Below, one piece after another: positions 40,605 to 48,740 of a stretch of 61,370 bases of DNA. The stretch's first letter is position 1, and every line of letters starts with the position of its first letter. The notes under the pieces were generated by a model. That model ran no database searches. It was not told where the DNA came from and was given only the letters and a program-made list of their open reading frames with translations. The stretch comes from Myxococcales bacterium (GTDB lineage Bacteria; Myxococcota_A; Polyangia; Haliangiales; Haliangiaceae): assembly GCA_016794545.1 (NCBI GenBank), contig JAEUJX010000603.1:1-61370 (forward strand), written 5' to 3'. The translations under genes were made by a program, and so were the position numbers.

Positions 40605-42274
40605 TGCCGCAGTGTCCCAAGTGCGACCACGAGGTCCTCGACATCGACGTGCGCTGCCAGAACTGCGGGCAACCGATCGGCGCGACCGGCGCGCACCGCA
40701 TGGTCGGCCAGGTCGTGCTCGGCCAGTACGAGCTCGTGGACGTGCTGGGGCAGGGCGGCATGAGCGTGGTGTTCAAGGGCAAGCACAAGATGACGGACCA
40801 GGAGGTCGCGCTGAAGATCCTCCCGCCGGAGCTCGCCGCGCACAGTCAGGTCAAGTCGCGGTTCCTCGAGGAGGCGAAGGCGCTCGCCGCGCTCGACCAC
40901 CCGAACATCGTGCACCTCTACAACTTCGGGCAGGAGAACGGCTACTTCGTGCTCGCGATGCAGTACGTCCAGGGCCGCACCTGGGAGCGCATCATCCTCG
41001 AGAACAAGCGGCAGGAGTGGAAGGCCGCGGTGAAGATCGCGTGCGACGTGCTGCGCGCGCTCGAGTACGCGCACGGCCGGGGTGTCATCCATCGCGACAT
41101 GAAGCCGTCGAACGTGCTGGTGCGCGCGCACGACGCGATGGCGACGGTGATGGACTTCGGCATCGCGAAGATGACCACGTCGACCAAGCTGACCGCGACC
41201 GGCCAGACGATGGGCACGGTGCGCTACATGTCGCCCGAACAGGTCCGCGGACAGGAGGTCGACCTCCGGACCGACCTCTACTCGCTCGGCGCCACGCTCT
41301 ACGAGGCGCTCACCGGCGACACGCCGTTCGATGGCTCGACGCACTTCGAGATCATGACGAAGCACCTCTCGGAGCGCCCCAAGCCGATGTCGGAGCTGGG
41401 CATCGAGGTGCCCGAGATCGTCGAGGGCGCGGTGCTGAAGAGCCTCGCGAAGAAGCCCGATGATCGGTTCGCCGACGCGCGCGAGATGCGCAAGGTGCTC
41501 GAGGCCGCGCTGCGCCAGGAGGACGTCGGGCTGGTCGAGACCCAGAAGCTCAACCGCGACATCCTCGGCGAGGTCCGGCCGACCAAGAAGGAGACGCCCG
41601 TGACGGCTGCGTCGGCGCCGCGGATCGCGACCGCCACCGCCGGCAGCCTCGCCGATCAGCTCGAGCCCGGCGAGACCGGTCCGATCCCGAAGAAGGGCCG
41701 CGGCATGCTGTGGATCCTGCTCGGCGGGCTGGTGGTCGCGGGCGGCGCGGCCGCGACGATCGTCATCATGAAGGGGAGGGGGAGCGGCGAGCCGGCCGGC
41801 TGGAAGTCGCAGATCACCGACCTTCAGGGCGTCACGATGGTCGCCGGTCTCTCCGAGGGCGGGATGGTCGTGGAGACCGTGGGCAAGGTGACGCCGGAGG
41901 AGATCAAGGCGAGCTACGCGAAGACGCTCGCGGCGGCGAAGGCGTACGCCTCGACGAAGCAGCTCGCGCTCGAGGATCCGAAGGTCGCGCAGATCATCGC
42001 CGTCCCCGCCGAGCTGTTCTGCGACGTGCGCACGTATACCAAGGAGGTCGCCGAGGACTGCGTGCACGTCCTCGGCGCGGCCCGGTTCACCGATGCCGGG
42101 GCGCTGCGCCTGAGCGTGATCGCGGATCCCGAGCGGCTCGGCCGGGGGATGGTCACGGCCGTCGCGAACGGGCTGTGCTACTCCGCCCCGATCGACGCGA
42201 AGGCCGACGAGATCTGCGCGGTGATGAGCGAGTTCAAGGACGCGCAAGCCAGCGGTGGGAAAGCCCCGCGCTGA
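40604..42274 (+). CDS. Membrane Ser/Thr kinase with zinc ribbon and periplasmic domain
   Basis: 556 aa. An N-terminal zinc ribbon uses C4, C7, C18 and C21 (CPKC, CQNC). The Hanks kinase domain spans about residues 40-310: GQGGMSVVFKG, VALKIL, HRDMKPSNVLV, DFGIAK, GTVRYMSPEQ. After a linker a membrane helix lies at about 367-389 (MLWILLGGLVVAGGAAATIVIM), then a periplasmic domain of about 160 residues with three or four Cys (FCDVR, EDCVHVL, NGLCYSA, EICAVM). The periplasmic part probably senses a signal. It is coupled to the hydrolase gene, and followed by a sensor-like gene with its own promoter. Confidence 0.95.
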   Translation: MPQCPKCDHEVLDIDVRCQNCGQPIGATGAHRMVGQVVLGQYELVDVLGQGGMSVVFKGKHKMTDQEVALKILPPELAAHSQVKSRFLEEAKALAALDHPNIVHLYNFGQENGYFVLAMQYVQGRTWERIILENKRQEWKAAVKIACDVLRALEYAHGRGVIHRDMKPSNVLVRAHDAMATVMDFGIAKMTTSTKLTATGQTMGTVRYMSPEQVRGQEVDLRTDLYSLGATLYEALTGDTPFDGSTHFEIMTKHLSERPKPMSELGIEVPEIVEGAVLKSLAKKPDDRFADAREMRKVLEAALRQEDVGLVETQKLNRDILGEVRPTKKETPVTAASAPRIATATAGSLADQLEPGETGPIPKKGRGMLWILLGGLVVAGGAAATIVIMKGRGSGEPAGWKSQITDLQGVTMVAGLSEGGMVVETVGKVTPEEIKASYAKTLAAAKAYASTKQLALEDPKVAQIIAVPAELFCDVRTYTKEVAEDCVHVLGAARFTDAGALRLSVIADPERLGRGMVTAVANGLCYSAPIDAKADEICAVMSEFKDAQASGGKAPR

Positions 42275-42275
42275 A

Positions 42276-42305
42276 TTGACAACCCCGCGCGAACACACGC
42301 ATTAT
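42276..42305 (+). promoter_or_regulatory. Sigma-70-type promoter for the Cache/HAMP-like sensor unit
   Basis: TTGACA (42276-42281), 18-base spacer, CATTAT (42300-42305), SD GGAGGGAG at 42313-42320, ATG at 42322. It begins just after the kinase stop codon. Confidence 0.65.
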
Positions 42306-42321
42306 CGCCGACGGAGGGAGA

Positions 42322-43800
42322 ATGTCCCGCACCGTCATCGCCGCGGTCGTAGCCGTGGTGATCGCCGCCCTCACGGCGATCGCCTACTTCGTCACGTCCG
42401 CCAGCTTCGATCAGGCCGCGAAGGCCGAGGCCAGCGACAGGCTCAACAGCGCTCACGGCCTCATCGGCAAGCTCAGCCAGCTCGGCGGCATCGATGTCGC
42501 GAACAAGGCCGAGCGGCTCGCCGCGACGCCCGAGTTCGTCACCGCGATCAAGACCGACAGCGAGAGCGAGCGCCAGAACCAGGCGCGCATCGGGTTCCAG
42601 CGCTTCCTCGCGAAGAGCGAAGGGACCAAGCCCGACATCATCGGGCTCGTTCACGCGAACGGGAACCTGCTGGCGATGAACGAGGTGCAGGGCGTCGTCG
42701 CGAAGCAATGGAAGAACGACAAGGGCGAGTCGATCATCCCCGCGCTCGGCGTGGTGCTCGGCCGCAAGGTGATCATCAGCGAGTACTGGGACCAGGGCGG
42801 CGAGAAGGGCCTGATGCGGATCGGCGTGGCGCCGATCATCGATCCCGACGCTCCGGTCAATCCGAAAGATCCCGACGGCGTCTCGATCATCGGCGCGATC
42901 GTCGTCGCGTACGCGCAGACCGCGAAGGAGTCGCAGCTCGACAAGCTCGCGCTCGGTGCGGACATCGCGTACACGAGCGGCAAGCGCGTCACCGCGACGA
43001 GCTTCACGAAGGGCTCCGGCGAGGACACGGCGCGGGCGAAGGAGCTCCAGGACCTCCTCGCCGCCGGCGCGCTCGGCGCCGGCGAGAAGAAGTGGATCGA
43101 GCTGGGGGGCGACAGCTACGTCGCGACCGTCGAGCAGATGCCACGCTCGGCGACCAAGGAGCTGCCGAAGGACTACCCGGCGAACACCGCCGGCGCCGTG
43201 CTGCTCGCGCAGGTGACGCCGCTCGCGGCGGGCGGCAACGTCAAGCTGTTCATCCTGCTCGTCGGTGGCGGTGCCCTGGCGATCGCAATGCTCGGGCTCT
43301 ACCTCTCGCACCGCCGCCTGATCGCGCAGATCGACCAGGTCGAGCTCGGCGTCGCCGACATCATCTCCGGCAACCTCGATCGCACGTTCCGCCCGGTCGG
43401 CGCGGAGCTCGACGGTCTGTCGAACGGCCTCAACGTCATGCTCGCGCGCCTGCTCGGCCGGCCCGAGCCCGGCGAGGAGGAGTTCGACGACGAGGGCAAC
43501 CCGGTCGTCGCCGGCCGCGTCGACTTCGAGGAGGCCGAGGACAAGCCCGCGGTCGATCCGGACATCGCCGCGCTCGCGCAGGAGTCGGAGCCCGACTACT
43601 ACAAGCGCGTCTACACGGAGTACGTCGCCGCGCGGAAGGCGAGCGGCACCCCCGACGAGGTGTCGTTCGAGAGCTTCATCGCCAAGCTCAAGGTCAACGA
43701 GGGCAAGCTGAAGGCCCAGTACAACTGCCGTGCCGTGCGGTTCCGCGTCGTCACCAAGGACGGCAAGGTCACCTTGAAGCCCGTCCCGATCTTCGCGTGA
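42322..43800 (+). CDS. Membrane sensor-like protein with MXAN_5187-type C-terminus
   Basis: 492 aa. Membrane helix 1 is at residues about 5-27, and a periplasmic Cache-like domain follows (about 28-305; SASFDQAAKAEASDRLNSAHG, IIGLVHANGNLLAMNE). Helix 2 is at about 310-332 (LFILLVGGGALAIAMLGLYL), then a HAMP-like segment (QVELGVADIISGNLDRTFRPVGAELDGLSNGLNVML). The cytoplasmic end (YYKRVYTEYVAARKASG, FIAKLKVNEGKLKAQYNCRAVRFRV) matches the C-terminal domain named after MXAN_5187 of Myxococcus. No kinase, cyclase or methyl-accepting domain is present, so output is unknown. It leads an operon with namZ and nadD. Confidence 0.9.
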   Translation: MSRTVIAAVVAVVIAALTAIAYFVTSASFDQAAKAEASDRLNSAHGLIGKLSQLGGIDVANKAERLAATPEFVTAIKTDSESERQNQARIGFQRFLAKSEGTKPDIIGLVHANGNLLAMNEVQGVVAKQWKNDKGESIIPALGVVLGRKVIISEYWDQGGEKGLMRIGVAPIIDPDAPVNPKDPDGVSIIGAIVVAYAQTAKESQLDKLALGADIAYTSGKRVTATSFTKGSGEDTARAKELQDLLAAGALGAGEKKWIELGGDSYVATVEQMPRSATKELPKDYPANTAGAVLLAQVTPLAAGGNVKLFILLVGGGALAIAMLGLYLSHRRLIAQIDQVELGVADIISGNLDRTFRPVGAELDGLSNGLNVMLARLLGRPEPGEEEFDDEGNPVVAGRVDFEEAEDKPAVDPDIAALAQESEPDYYKRVYTEYVAARKASGTPDEVSFESFIAKLKVNEGKLKAQYNCRAVRFRVVTKDGKVTLKPVPIFA

Positions 43801-43816
43801 TCGAGAGGACGAGGCC

Positions 43817-44995
43817 ATGACCATCCAGACCGGGCTCGCGCGCCTCGCGACCGATGGCGCCTCGCTGCTCTCCGGGCGCCGGCTCGGCCTGCTCGTCAAC
43901 CCGACGGCGGTCGACACGCAGCTGCGCCACGCGATCGATCTGCTGACCGCCCGGAGCGATCTGAAGATCACCGCGCTGTTCGGGCCCGAGCACGGCGTGC
44001 GCGGCGACGCGCAGGACATGATCGACGTCGAGAGCTCGCACGACGCGCGCAGCGGTCTGCCGGTGCACTCGCTCTACGGCACCACGCTCGCGTCGCTGAC
44101 GCCGACGCCGGCGATGCTCGAGGACGTCGACGTCCTCGTCTTCGACGTCCAGGACATCGGCAGCCGCTACTACACGTTCGTGTGGACGATGGTGCTGGCG
44201 ATGCGCGCATGCGCGAAGGCCGGCAAGGCGTTCTGCGTGCTCGACCGGCCGAACCCGCTCGGCGGCGTGCACGTCGAGGGCGGGGCGATCCAGGCCGGCT
44301 ACGAGTCGTTCGTCGGTCTCGTGTCGTGCCCGAACCGCCACGGCCTGACCGCGGGCGAGATCGCGCGGTGGCGACACGACGTCGAGAAGCTCGATGTCGA
44401 GCTGTTCGTGATCTCGATGCGCGGGTGGAGCCGGGACATGCGCTTCGATCACACCGGCCTGCCGTGGGTGATGCCCTCGCCGAACATGCCGACCACCGAC
44501 ACGGCCCTGGTCTATCCCGGGATGTGCCTGGTCGAGGGCACCGAGCTCTCGGAGGGGCGCGGCACGACGCGGCCGTTCGAGCTCGCCGGCGCGCCGTACC
44601 TCGACGGCCACAAGCTCGCGGCGGCGCTCGCCGCGTTCGAGCTGCCCGGCGTGGTGTTCCGGCCGGCGGGCTTTCTCCCGCAGTTCCAGAAGCACGCGAA
44701 GCAGGCGTGCAACGGGGTGCAGCTGCACGTGACGAACGCCGAGACGTTCCGGCCGTACCGCACCGGCGTCGCGTTCCTCAAGGCCTGCTACGACCAGAGC
44801 CCGGCGTCGTTCAAGTGGCGCTCGAAGGCCTACGAGTTCGTCGAGGACAAGCCGGCGATCGACCTGCTCGCCGGCGGGCCGTCGCTGCGCGAGGGCATCG
44901 AGGCCGGCGCGAGCCTCGACGATCTCGCGGCGCGCTGGCCGCGCGACGAGGGCGCGTTCGCCGAGGAACGCGCGGCGTATACACTCTACGAATGA
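43817..44995 (+). CDS. namZ: Exo-beta-N-acetylmuramidase NamZ-type (DUF1343)
   Basis: 392 aa. DUF1343/NamZ signatures: GRRLGLLVNPTAVD, LFGPEHGVRGDAQ, GLPVHSLYG, LVFDVQDIGSRYYTFVWTM, LDRPNPLGG, PSPNMPTTDTALVYPG and EGTELSEGRGTTRPFE. In Bacillus and Bacteroides, NamZ removes terminal MurNAc from peptidoglycan fragments. This copy lacks a signal peptide, so it would act in the cytoplasm on recycled or ingested fragments, or leave by another route. It starts 16 bases after the sensor gene and overlaps nadD (ATGA at 44992-44995). Confidence 0.93.
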   Translation: MTIQTGLARLATDGASLLSGRRLGLLVNPTAVDTQLRHAIDLLTARSDLKITALFGPEHGVRGDAQDMIDVESSHDARSGLPVHSLYGTTLASLTPTPAMLEDVDVLVFDVQDIGSRYYTFVWTMVLAMRACAKAGKAFCVLDRPNPLGGVHVEGGAIQAGYESFVGLVSCPNRHGLTAGEIARWRHDVEKLDVELFVISMRGWSRDMRFDHTGLPWVMPSPNMPTTDTALVYPGMCLVEGTELSEGRGTTRPFELAGAPYLDGHKLAAALAAFELPGVVFRPAGFLPQFQKHAKQACNGVQLHVTNAETFRPYRTGVAFLKACYDQSPASFKWRSKAYEFVEDKPAIDLLAGGPSLREGIEAGASLDDLAARWPRDEGAFAEERAAYTLYE

Positions 44996-45567
44996 CGCGG
45001 GTCGCGCTGTTCGGGGGCAGCTTCAACCCGCCGCATGTCGCTCACGAGCTCGCGGCGCTGTACGTGCTCGAGACGCAGCCGGTCGACGAGCTGTGGCTCT
45101 TGCCCGTGTACCAGCACGTGTTCGACGAGAAGCAAGGACTCGCGCCGTACGAGGACCGGGTCGCGATGTGCCAGCTCGTCGCCGACGCGCTCGGGCCGCG
45201 CGCCAAGGTGTCCCGCGCCGAGGAGGCGCTGGCGCGCGAGCCGGGCTTCCAGGGCTCGCGAACGTTCGATCTGCTCGAGCTGCTCGCGCGGGCCCATCCC
45301 GGGATCGAGCCGCGGTGGGTGGTCGGCAGCGACATCCTCGGAGAGACCGACAAGTGGTACCGCTGGGACGATGTCGTCGCCCGCGCACCGCTGATCGTCC
45401 TCGAGCGCCCCGGCCATCCGACGCCTCCCGCGTACCAGCGCGGGCTGCCGATGCCCGACGTGTCGTCGACCCGCATCCGCGAGGCGCTGAAGGCGAGGCG
45501 CCAGCTTCCGGACCTGTTGCCGCGCTCGGTGATGGAGTATATCGAGCGTCGGCAGCTGTACCGATGA
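44992..45567 (+). CDS. nadD: Nicotinate-nucleotide adenylyltransferase
   Basis: 191 aa. Nucleotidyltransferase signatures are clear: VALFGGSFNPPHVAHE (the HxGH-type HVAH) and the ATP-binding VSSTRIREAL near residue 160. It converts nicotinate mononucleotide and ATP to deamido-NAD. Length fits the family. ATG overlaps the namZ stop, and its own stop overlaps the next start (ATGA at 45564), so three genes are translationally coupled. The usual partners (proA, rsfS) are absent. Confidence 0.95.
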   Translation: MTRVALFGGSFNPPHVAHELAALYVLETQPVDELWLLPVYQHVFDEKQGLAPYEDRVAMCQLVADALGPRAKVSRAEEALAREPGFQGSRTFDLLELLARAHPGIEPRWVVGSDILGETDKWYRWDDVVARAPLIVLERPGHPTPPAYQRGLPMPDVSSTRIREALKARRQLPDLLPRSVMEYIERRQLYR

Positions 45568-46451
45568 AGACTCCCAATCCCACCACGTTCGTCGTCGGTG
45601 CGGGCCCGGTCGCAACCGCGCTCGCCGGCGCGCTGCGCCTGTCGGGCGTTCCGGTCCTGGGCCTGTGGGCGCGCAAGCCGGCGGCCGCCCGCGCGGCGGG
45701 CTCGATCGCGGGTGTCGCCGCGTTCTCCTCGGCGCCGCCGGACGTCCTGCTCGAGTGCCGCGTCGTCGTCCTCGCGGTCCGCGACGCGGTGATCGGCGAG
45801 GTGGCGCAGATGCTGGTCGGCACCGGGCTCGTCAACACGAAGCACGTGCTGATCCACTGCGCTGGCGCGACGAGCGCGGGCGAGGTGCTGGACGGCGTGC
45901 GCGGCTCGGTCGCGGGCGTCGGCACCATGCACCCGCTGTCGGCGATCGCGGACGCGAAGCTCGCGATGCGCACGCTGAAGGGCACCGTGTTCGGCGTGGA
46001 GGGGGACGAGCTCGGCAAGCAGACCGCGGCGCGCCTGGTCGACGCGCTCGGCGGCGTCGTGCTCGCGCTCGACAGCGCGCAGATGGCGAGCTACCACGCT
46101 GCCGCGGCGCTCGCGTCGAACTACGTGGTCGCCGCGCTCGACGCGGCGGCTGCCGTGCTCGCGGCGAGCGGCGTCTCGACCGACGACGCGGCGCGCGCAC
46201 TCGTCCCGCTCGCGGAGGGCGCGCTGCGTAACGTTTCCGCACACGGGACCACCGGCGGGTTGACCGGCCCTGTTCGACGTGGTGACGCGCCAACCATTCA
46301 GAGACATCTGGAGGCGCTGCGCGGCAAGCCGGAGCTTGTCGAAATTTATCGCGCGCTTGCACGCCGCGCCGTCGAGATCGCGGCACGGATCGACGGACGT
46401 GACGCACCGGATCGTGCAGGCCTCGACGCGATCCGTGCACTGCTGCAATGA
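45564..46451 (+). CDS. Rossmann-fold DUF2520 oxidoreductase-like protein
   Basis: 295 aa. N-terminal NAD(P)-binding fold: TFVVGAGPVATALAGALRLSGVPVLGLWARKP (GxGxxA, then an acidic-poor end suggesting NADP). The second part is DUF2520-like (VGTMHPLSAIADAKLAMRTLKG, MASYHAAAALASNYVVAAL). Such proteins are related to ketopantoate reductase/6-phosphogluconate dehydrogenase-like enzymes and often sit near pantothenate genes, which are not seen here. Coupled to nadD by ATGA; function unknown. Confidence 0.92.
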   Translation: MKTPNPTTFVVGAGPVATALAGALRLSGVPVLGLWARKPAAARAAGSIAGVAAFSSAPPDVLLECRVVVLAVRDAVIGEVAQMLVGTGLVNTKHVLIHCAGATSAGEVLDGVRGSVAGVGTMHPLSAIADAKLAMRTLKGTVFGVEGDELGKQTAARLVDALGGVVLALDSAQMASYHAAAALASNYVVAALDAAAAVLAASGVSTDDAARALVPLAEGALRNVSAHGTTGGLTGPVRRGDAPTIQRHLEALRGKPELVEIYRALARRAVEIAARIDGRDAPDRAGLDAIRALLQ

Positions 46452-46492
46452 GGCTCGATCGGAGCTGCGTCGTCGGTTAGCATCGGTGTCCG

Positions 46493-47065
46493 ATGCGCGC
46501 CTCGAATTCTGTCTCGGCCGTCCTCTCGACCATCGTCATCGCGGTCCTCGCGCTCGTCACCACGGCGAGCGCCGAACGCAAGATCGTCAAGGACAAGCCG
46601 AACCCGGCGTTCGCCGGCAAGATCATGCTGTCCGAGAAGCGGTTCCCCACGCAGGCCCCGAGCCTCGCGGCGTTCAACGCGAAGATCCGCGCCCAGAGCA
46701 AGACCGACTTCCGCGAAGACAAGGCGACGGGCACCTGGAAGATCCAGGTCGCCGGGTTCCTCAAGGCGCCGCTCAACGATGTCGAGTACGTCGTGAAGAT
46801 CTACGAGGTCGGCAAGGGTCCCCAGCAGCTGCTCGCCACGGTCGAGCAGTACACCGATACGCGCGGCCAGACCTCGCTCATCACGAGCATCATGCTCGAG
46901 AAGAAGACGATCGGCGTGAACAAGAACCTCCTCATGACGATGGAGAACCGTGGCCGCGTCCTGGCCTCGGGCCGGCTCCGGATCCTCGGCGAGGGCGAGC
47001 GGTACAACGGCAAGGTGAACTTCTCCGAGGAAGAGGCGCAGGGCGGCGCCAAGGAAGAGGAGTAG
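46493..47065 (+). CDS. Secreted protein of unknown function
   Basis: 190 aa with a signal peptide (STIVIAVLALVTTASA). The mature domain reads as a single beta-sandwich-like unit (TWKIQVAGFLKAPLNDVEYVVKIYEV, QLLATVEQYTDTRGQTSLI, NRGRVLASGRLRILGEG) with an acidic tail. No motifs recognised. An AT-richer TTAGCAT sits 9 bases before the ATG. Convergent with the kinase gene at 47112. Confidence 0.8.
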   Translation: MRASNSVSAVLSTIVIAVLALVTTASAERKIVKDKPNPAFAGKIMLSEKRFPTQAPSLAAFNAKIRAQSKTDFREDKATGTWKIQVAGFLKAPLNDVEYVVKIYEVGKGPQQLLATVEQYTDTRGQTSLITSIMLEKKTIGVNKNLLMTMENRGRVLASGRLRILGEGERYNGKVNFSEEEAQGGAKEEE

Positions 47066-47102
47066 GCCGCGCGCGAGTGCGTGCCCGTGGCGGTGCGCGG
47101 CC
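47065..47102. terminator. Possible bidirectional hairpin between convergent genes
   Basis: GGCCGCGC (47065-47072) is inverted as GCGCGGCC (47095-47102), loop 22 bases, no T-run. Weak. Confidence 0.3.
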
Positions 47103-47111
47103 CGGCGGGCG

Positions 47112-48716
47112 CTAGCGCGCGATCACGTCGAGGTCGATCAGGAACACCGACGCGACCTCGGGCGGGAACACCCGGAGCACGTAGTGCCCCGGCGTCGGGA
47201 ACACGTGCCGGAACGCGTAGCGGCCCTTGGTCTTCTTCGACGCCGTGGCCGTGAGCCCGGTGGCGGCGCCGCTCGGATCGGTGATCGTCACGACGACCTG
47301 GGGCGCGTCGAGCGGCGCGCCGATCGCGTTCCAGATCTCGAGCTGCGTGCGCGTGCGCGTGCCGGCGACGATCGGGTCGTAGAGCGTGACGCGCGACGCG
47401 TTCTCGCCGTCGTCGACGACGACCTGGCGGCGGCCCGTGAACACGCTCGGCGCGGCGCCATCCTGCGGATCGAGGTCGTCATCGGCGGCGCCGCCTGACG
47501 ATGCATCGGCGACCGCGACGCTCGAGCCGCGCGACAGCTTGACGGCCGCGACGCCGGCCGCGCCGAGCGCGAGCACCGCCACGGCGCCGAGCGCGAGCCA
47601 GCGCGTGCCGCCCCGCGCGGTCACCGGCTTGTCGTGCACGGTCGGCGCGCCGCTGGCCCGCTTCGCGCGGGGGGCCCGGATCGTCGCGTCGGCGCCACGC
47701 GCGCCGGCGAGCTTCGCGAGCGCGTCGTCGATCAGCTCGACGACCTCGTCCGCGCTGCGCGGCCGATCGTCGGGCTTCTTCGCCATCAGCTGCATGACGA
47801 GCCGATCGACGACCTCCGGGACGTCGGGGTTGCGCTCGCTCGGTGCGGGGACCGGGCGGCCGAGGTGCGCGAGGAGCACCTCGAAGCCGGAGCCGTCGAA
47901 CGGGGTGCCGTTGGTGAGGAGCTCGAACAGGATGCAGCCGAGCGCGTAGAGGTCGGCGCGGTGATCGACGGTCTCGCCGTGCGCCTGCTCGGGGGACATG
48001 TAGTGCGGCGTGCCGAGCACGCCGTTCGTGGTGAGCCGCGTCGCGTCCGCGTTGCCGGGCTTGCACACCGCGATGCCGAAATCGACGAGCGTGATCCGGT
48101 CGTCTCCGTTGCGGTCGCGGCGCCACACGATGTTCGTGGGCTTGAGGTCGCGGTGCACGACGTCGGCGGCGTGCGTCTCCGACAGGGCGCTCGCGACGAG
48201 CCGCGCGATCTTCAGCGCGCGGACCGGCGGGACGGGGCCTGCCTCGAGGATGCGATCGAGCGGCTCTCCGTCGATCAGCTGCATCGCGAGGTACGGGCGG
48301 CCGTCGGCGAGCTCGCCGACGCCGTAGATCGCGACGACACCGGGGTGGTTGATCCGCGCGGCGGACCTCGCCTCGCGCGCGAACCGCTTGGCCATCACCG
48401 GATCCGCGGCGATCTCGTAGGTCGGGACCTTGATCGCGACCGGGCGGTCGAGGCCGAGCTGATGCCCGCGGTAGACCGTGCCGAACGAGCCACCGCCGAG
48501 GATGGCGTCGAACCGGAATCCATCGATGGTCTTGCCGACGAGCGACCGGCGCGCCGTCTCGGCCGCCGAGTCGTCGATCCGTCCGGGCGCTTCGTCGAGC
48601 ACCGCGGTGGCCGCGGCGGGATCGATCGGGGCGAGCTGCGCGAGCACGCCTCCGCAGTCGGGACAGTAGTGTCCCGACTCGTCGGTCTTCGTCGCGCATG
48701 CCGTGCAGGCCCGCAC
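47112..48716 (-). CDS. Membrane Ser/Thr kinase with zinc ribbon and periplasmic domain
   Basis: 534 aa. GTG at 48716 is chosen because it puts a zinc ribbon at the N-terminus (C4, C7, C18, C21: CTAC, CPDC), the same spacing as the kinase at 40604. The Hanks domain spans about 75-345: GGGSFGTVYRG, VAIKVP, HRDLKPTNIVW, DFGIAV, GTPHYMSPEQ. A membrane helix lies at about 376-396 (WLALGAVAVLALGAAGVAAV). The periplasmic end has a beta-sandwich feel (TLYDPIVAGTRTRTQLEIWN, VVVTITDPSG, GHYVLRVFPPEVASVFLIDL). Divergent from the FadL-like gene with only 24 bases between starts. Confidence 0.94.
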   Translation of the reverse strand: MRACTACATKTDESGHYCPDCGGVLAQLAPIDPAAATAVLDEAPGRIDDSAAETARRSLVGKTIDGFRFDAILGGGSFGTVYRGHQLGLDRPVAIKVPTYEIAADPVMAKRFAREARSAARINHPGVVAIYGVGELADGRPYLAMQLIDGEPLDRILEAGPVPPVRALKIARLVASALSETHAADVVHRDLKPTNIVWRRDRNGDDRITLVDFGIAVCKPGNADATRLTTNGVLGTPHYMSPEQAHGETVDHRADLYALGCILFELLTNGTPFDGSGFEVLLAHLGRPVPAPSERNPDVPEVVDRLVMQLMAKKPDDRPRSADEVVELIDDALAKLAGARGADATIRAPRAKRASGAPTVHDKPVTARGGTRWLALGAVAVLALGAAGVAAVKLSRGSSVAVADASSGGAADDDLDPQDGAAPSVFTGRRQVVVDDGENASRVTLYDPIVAGTRTRTQLEIWNAIGAPLDAPQVVVTITDPSGAATGLTATASKKTKGRYAFRHVFPTPGHYVLRVFPPEVASVFLIDLDVIAR

Positions 48717-48740
48717 CAGGGTAGGGTAGCAGCCAGCGGT

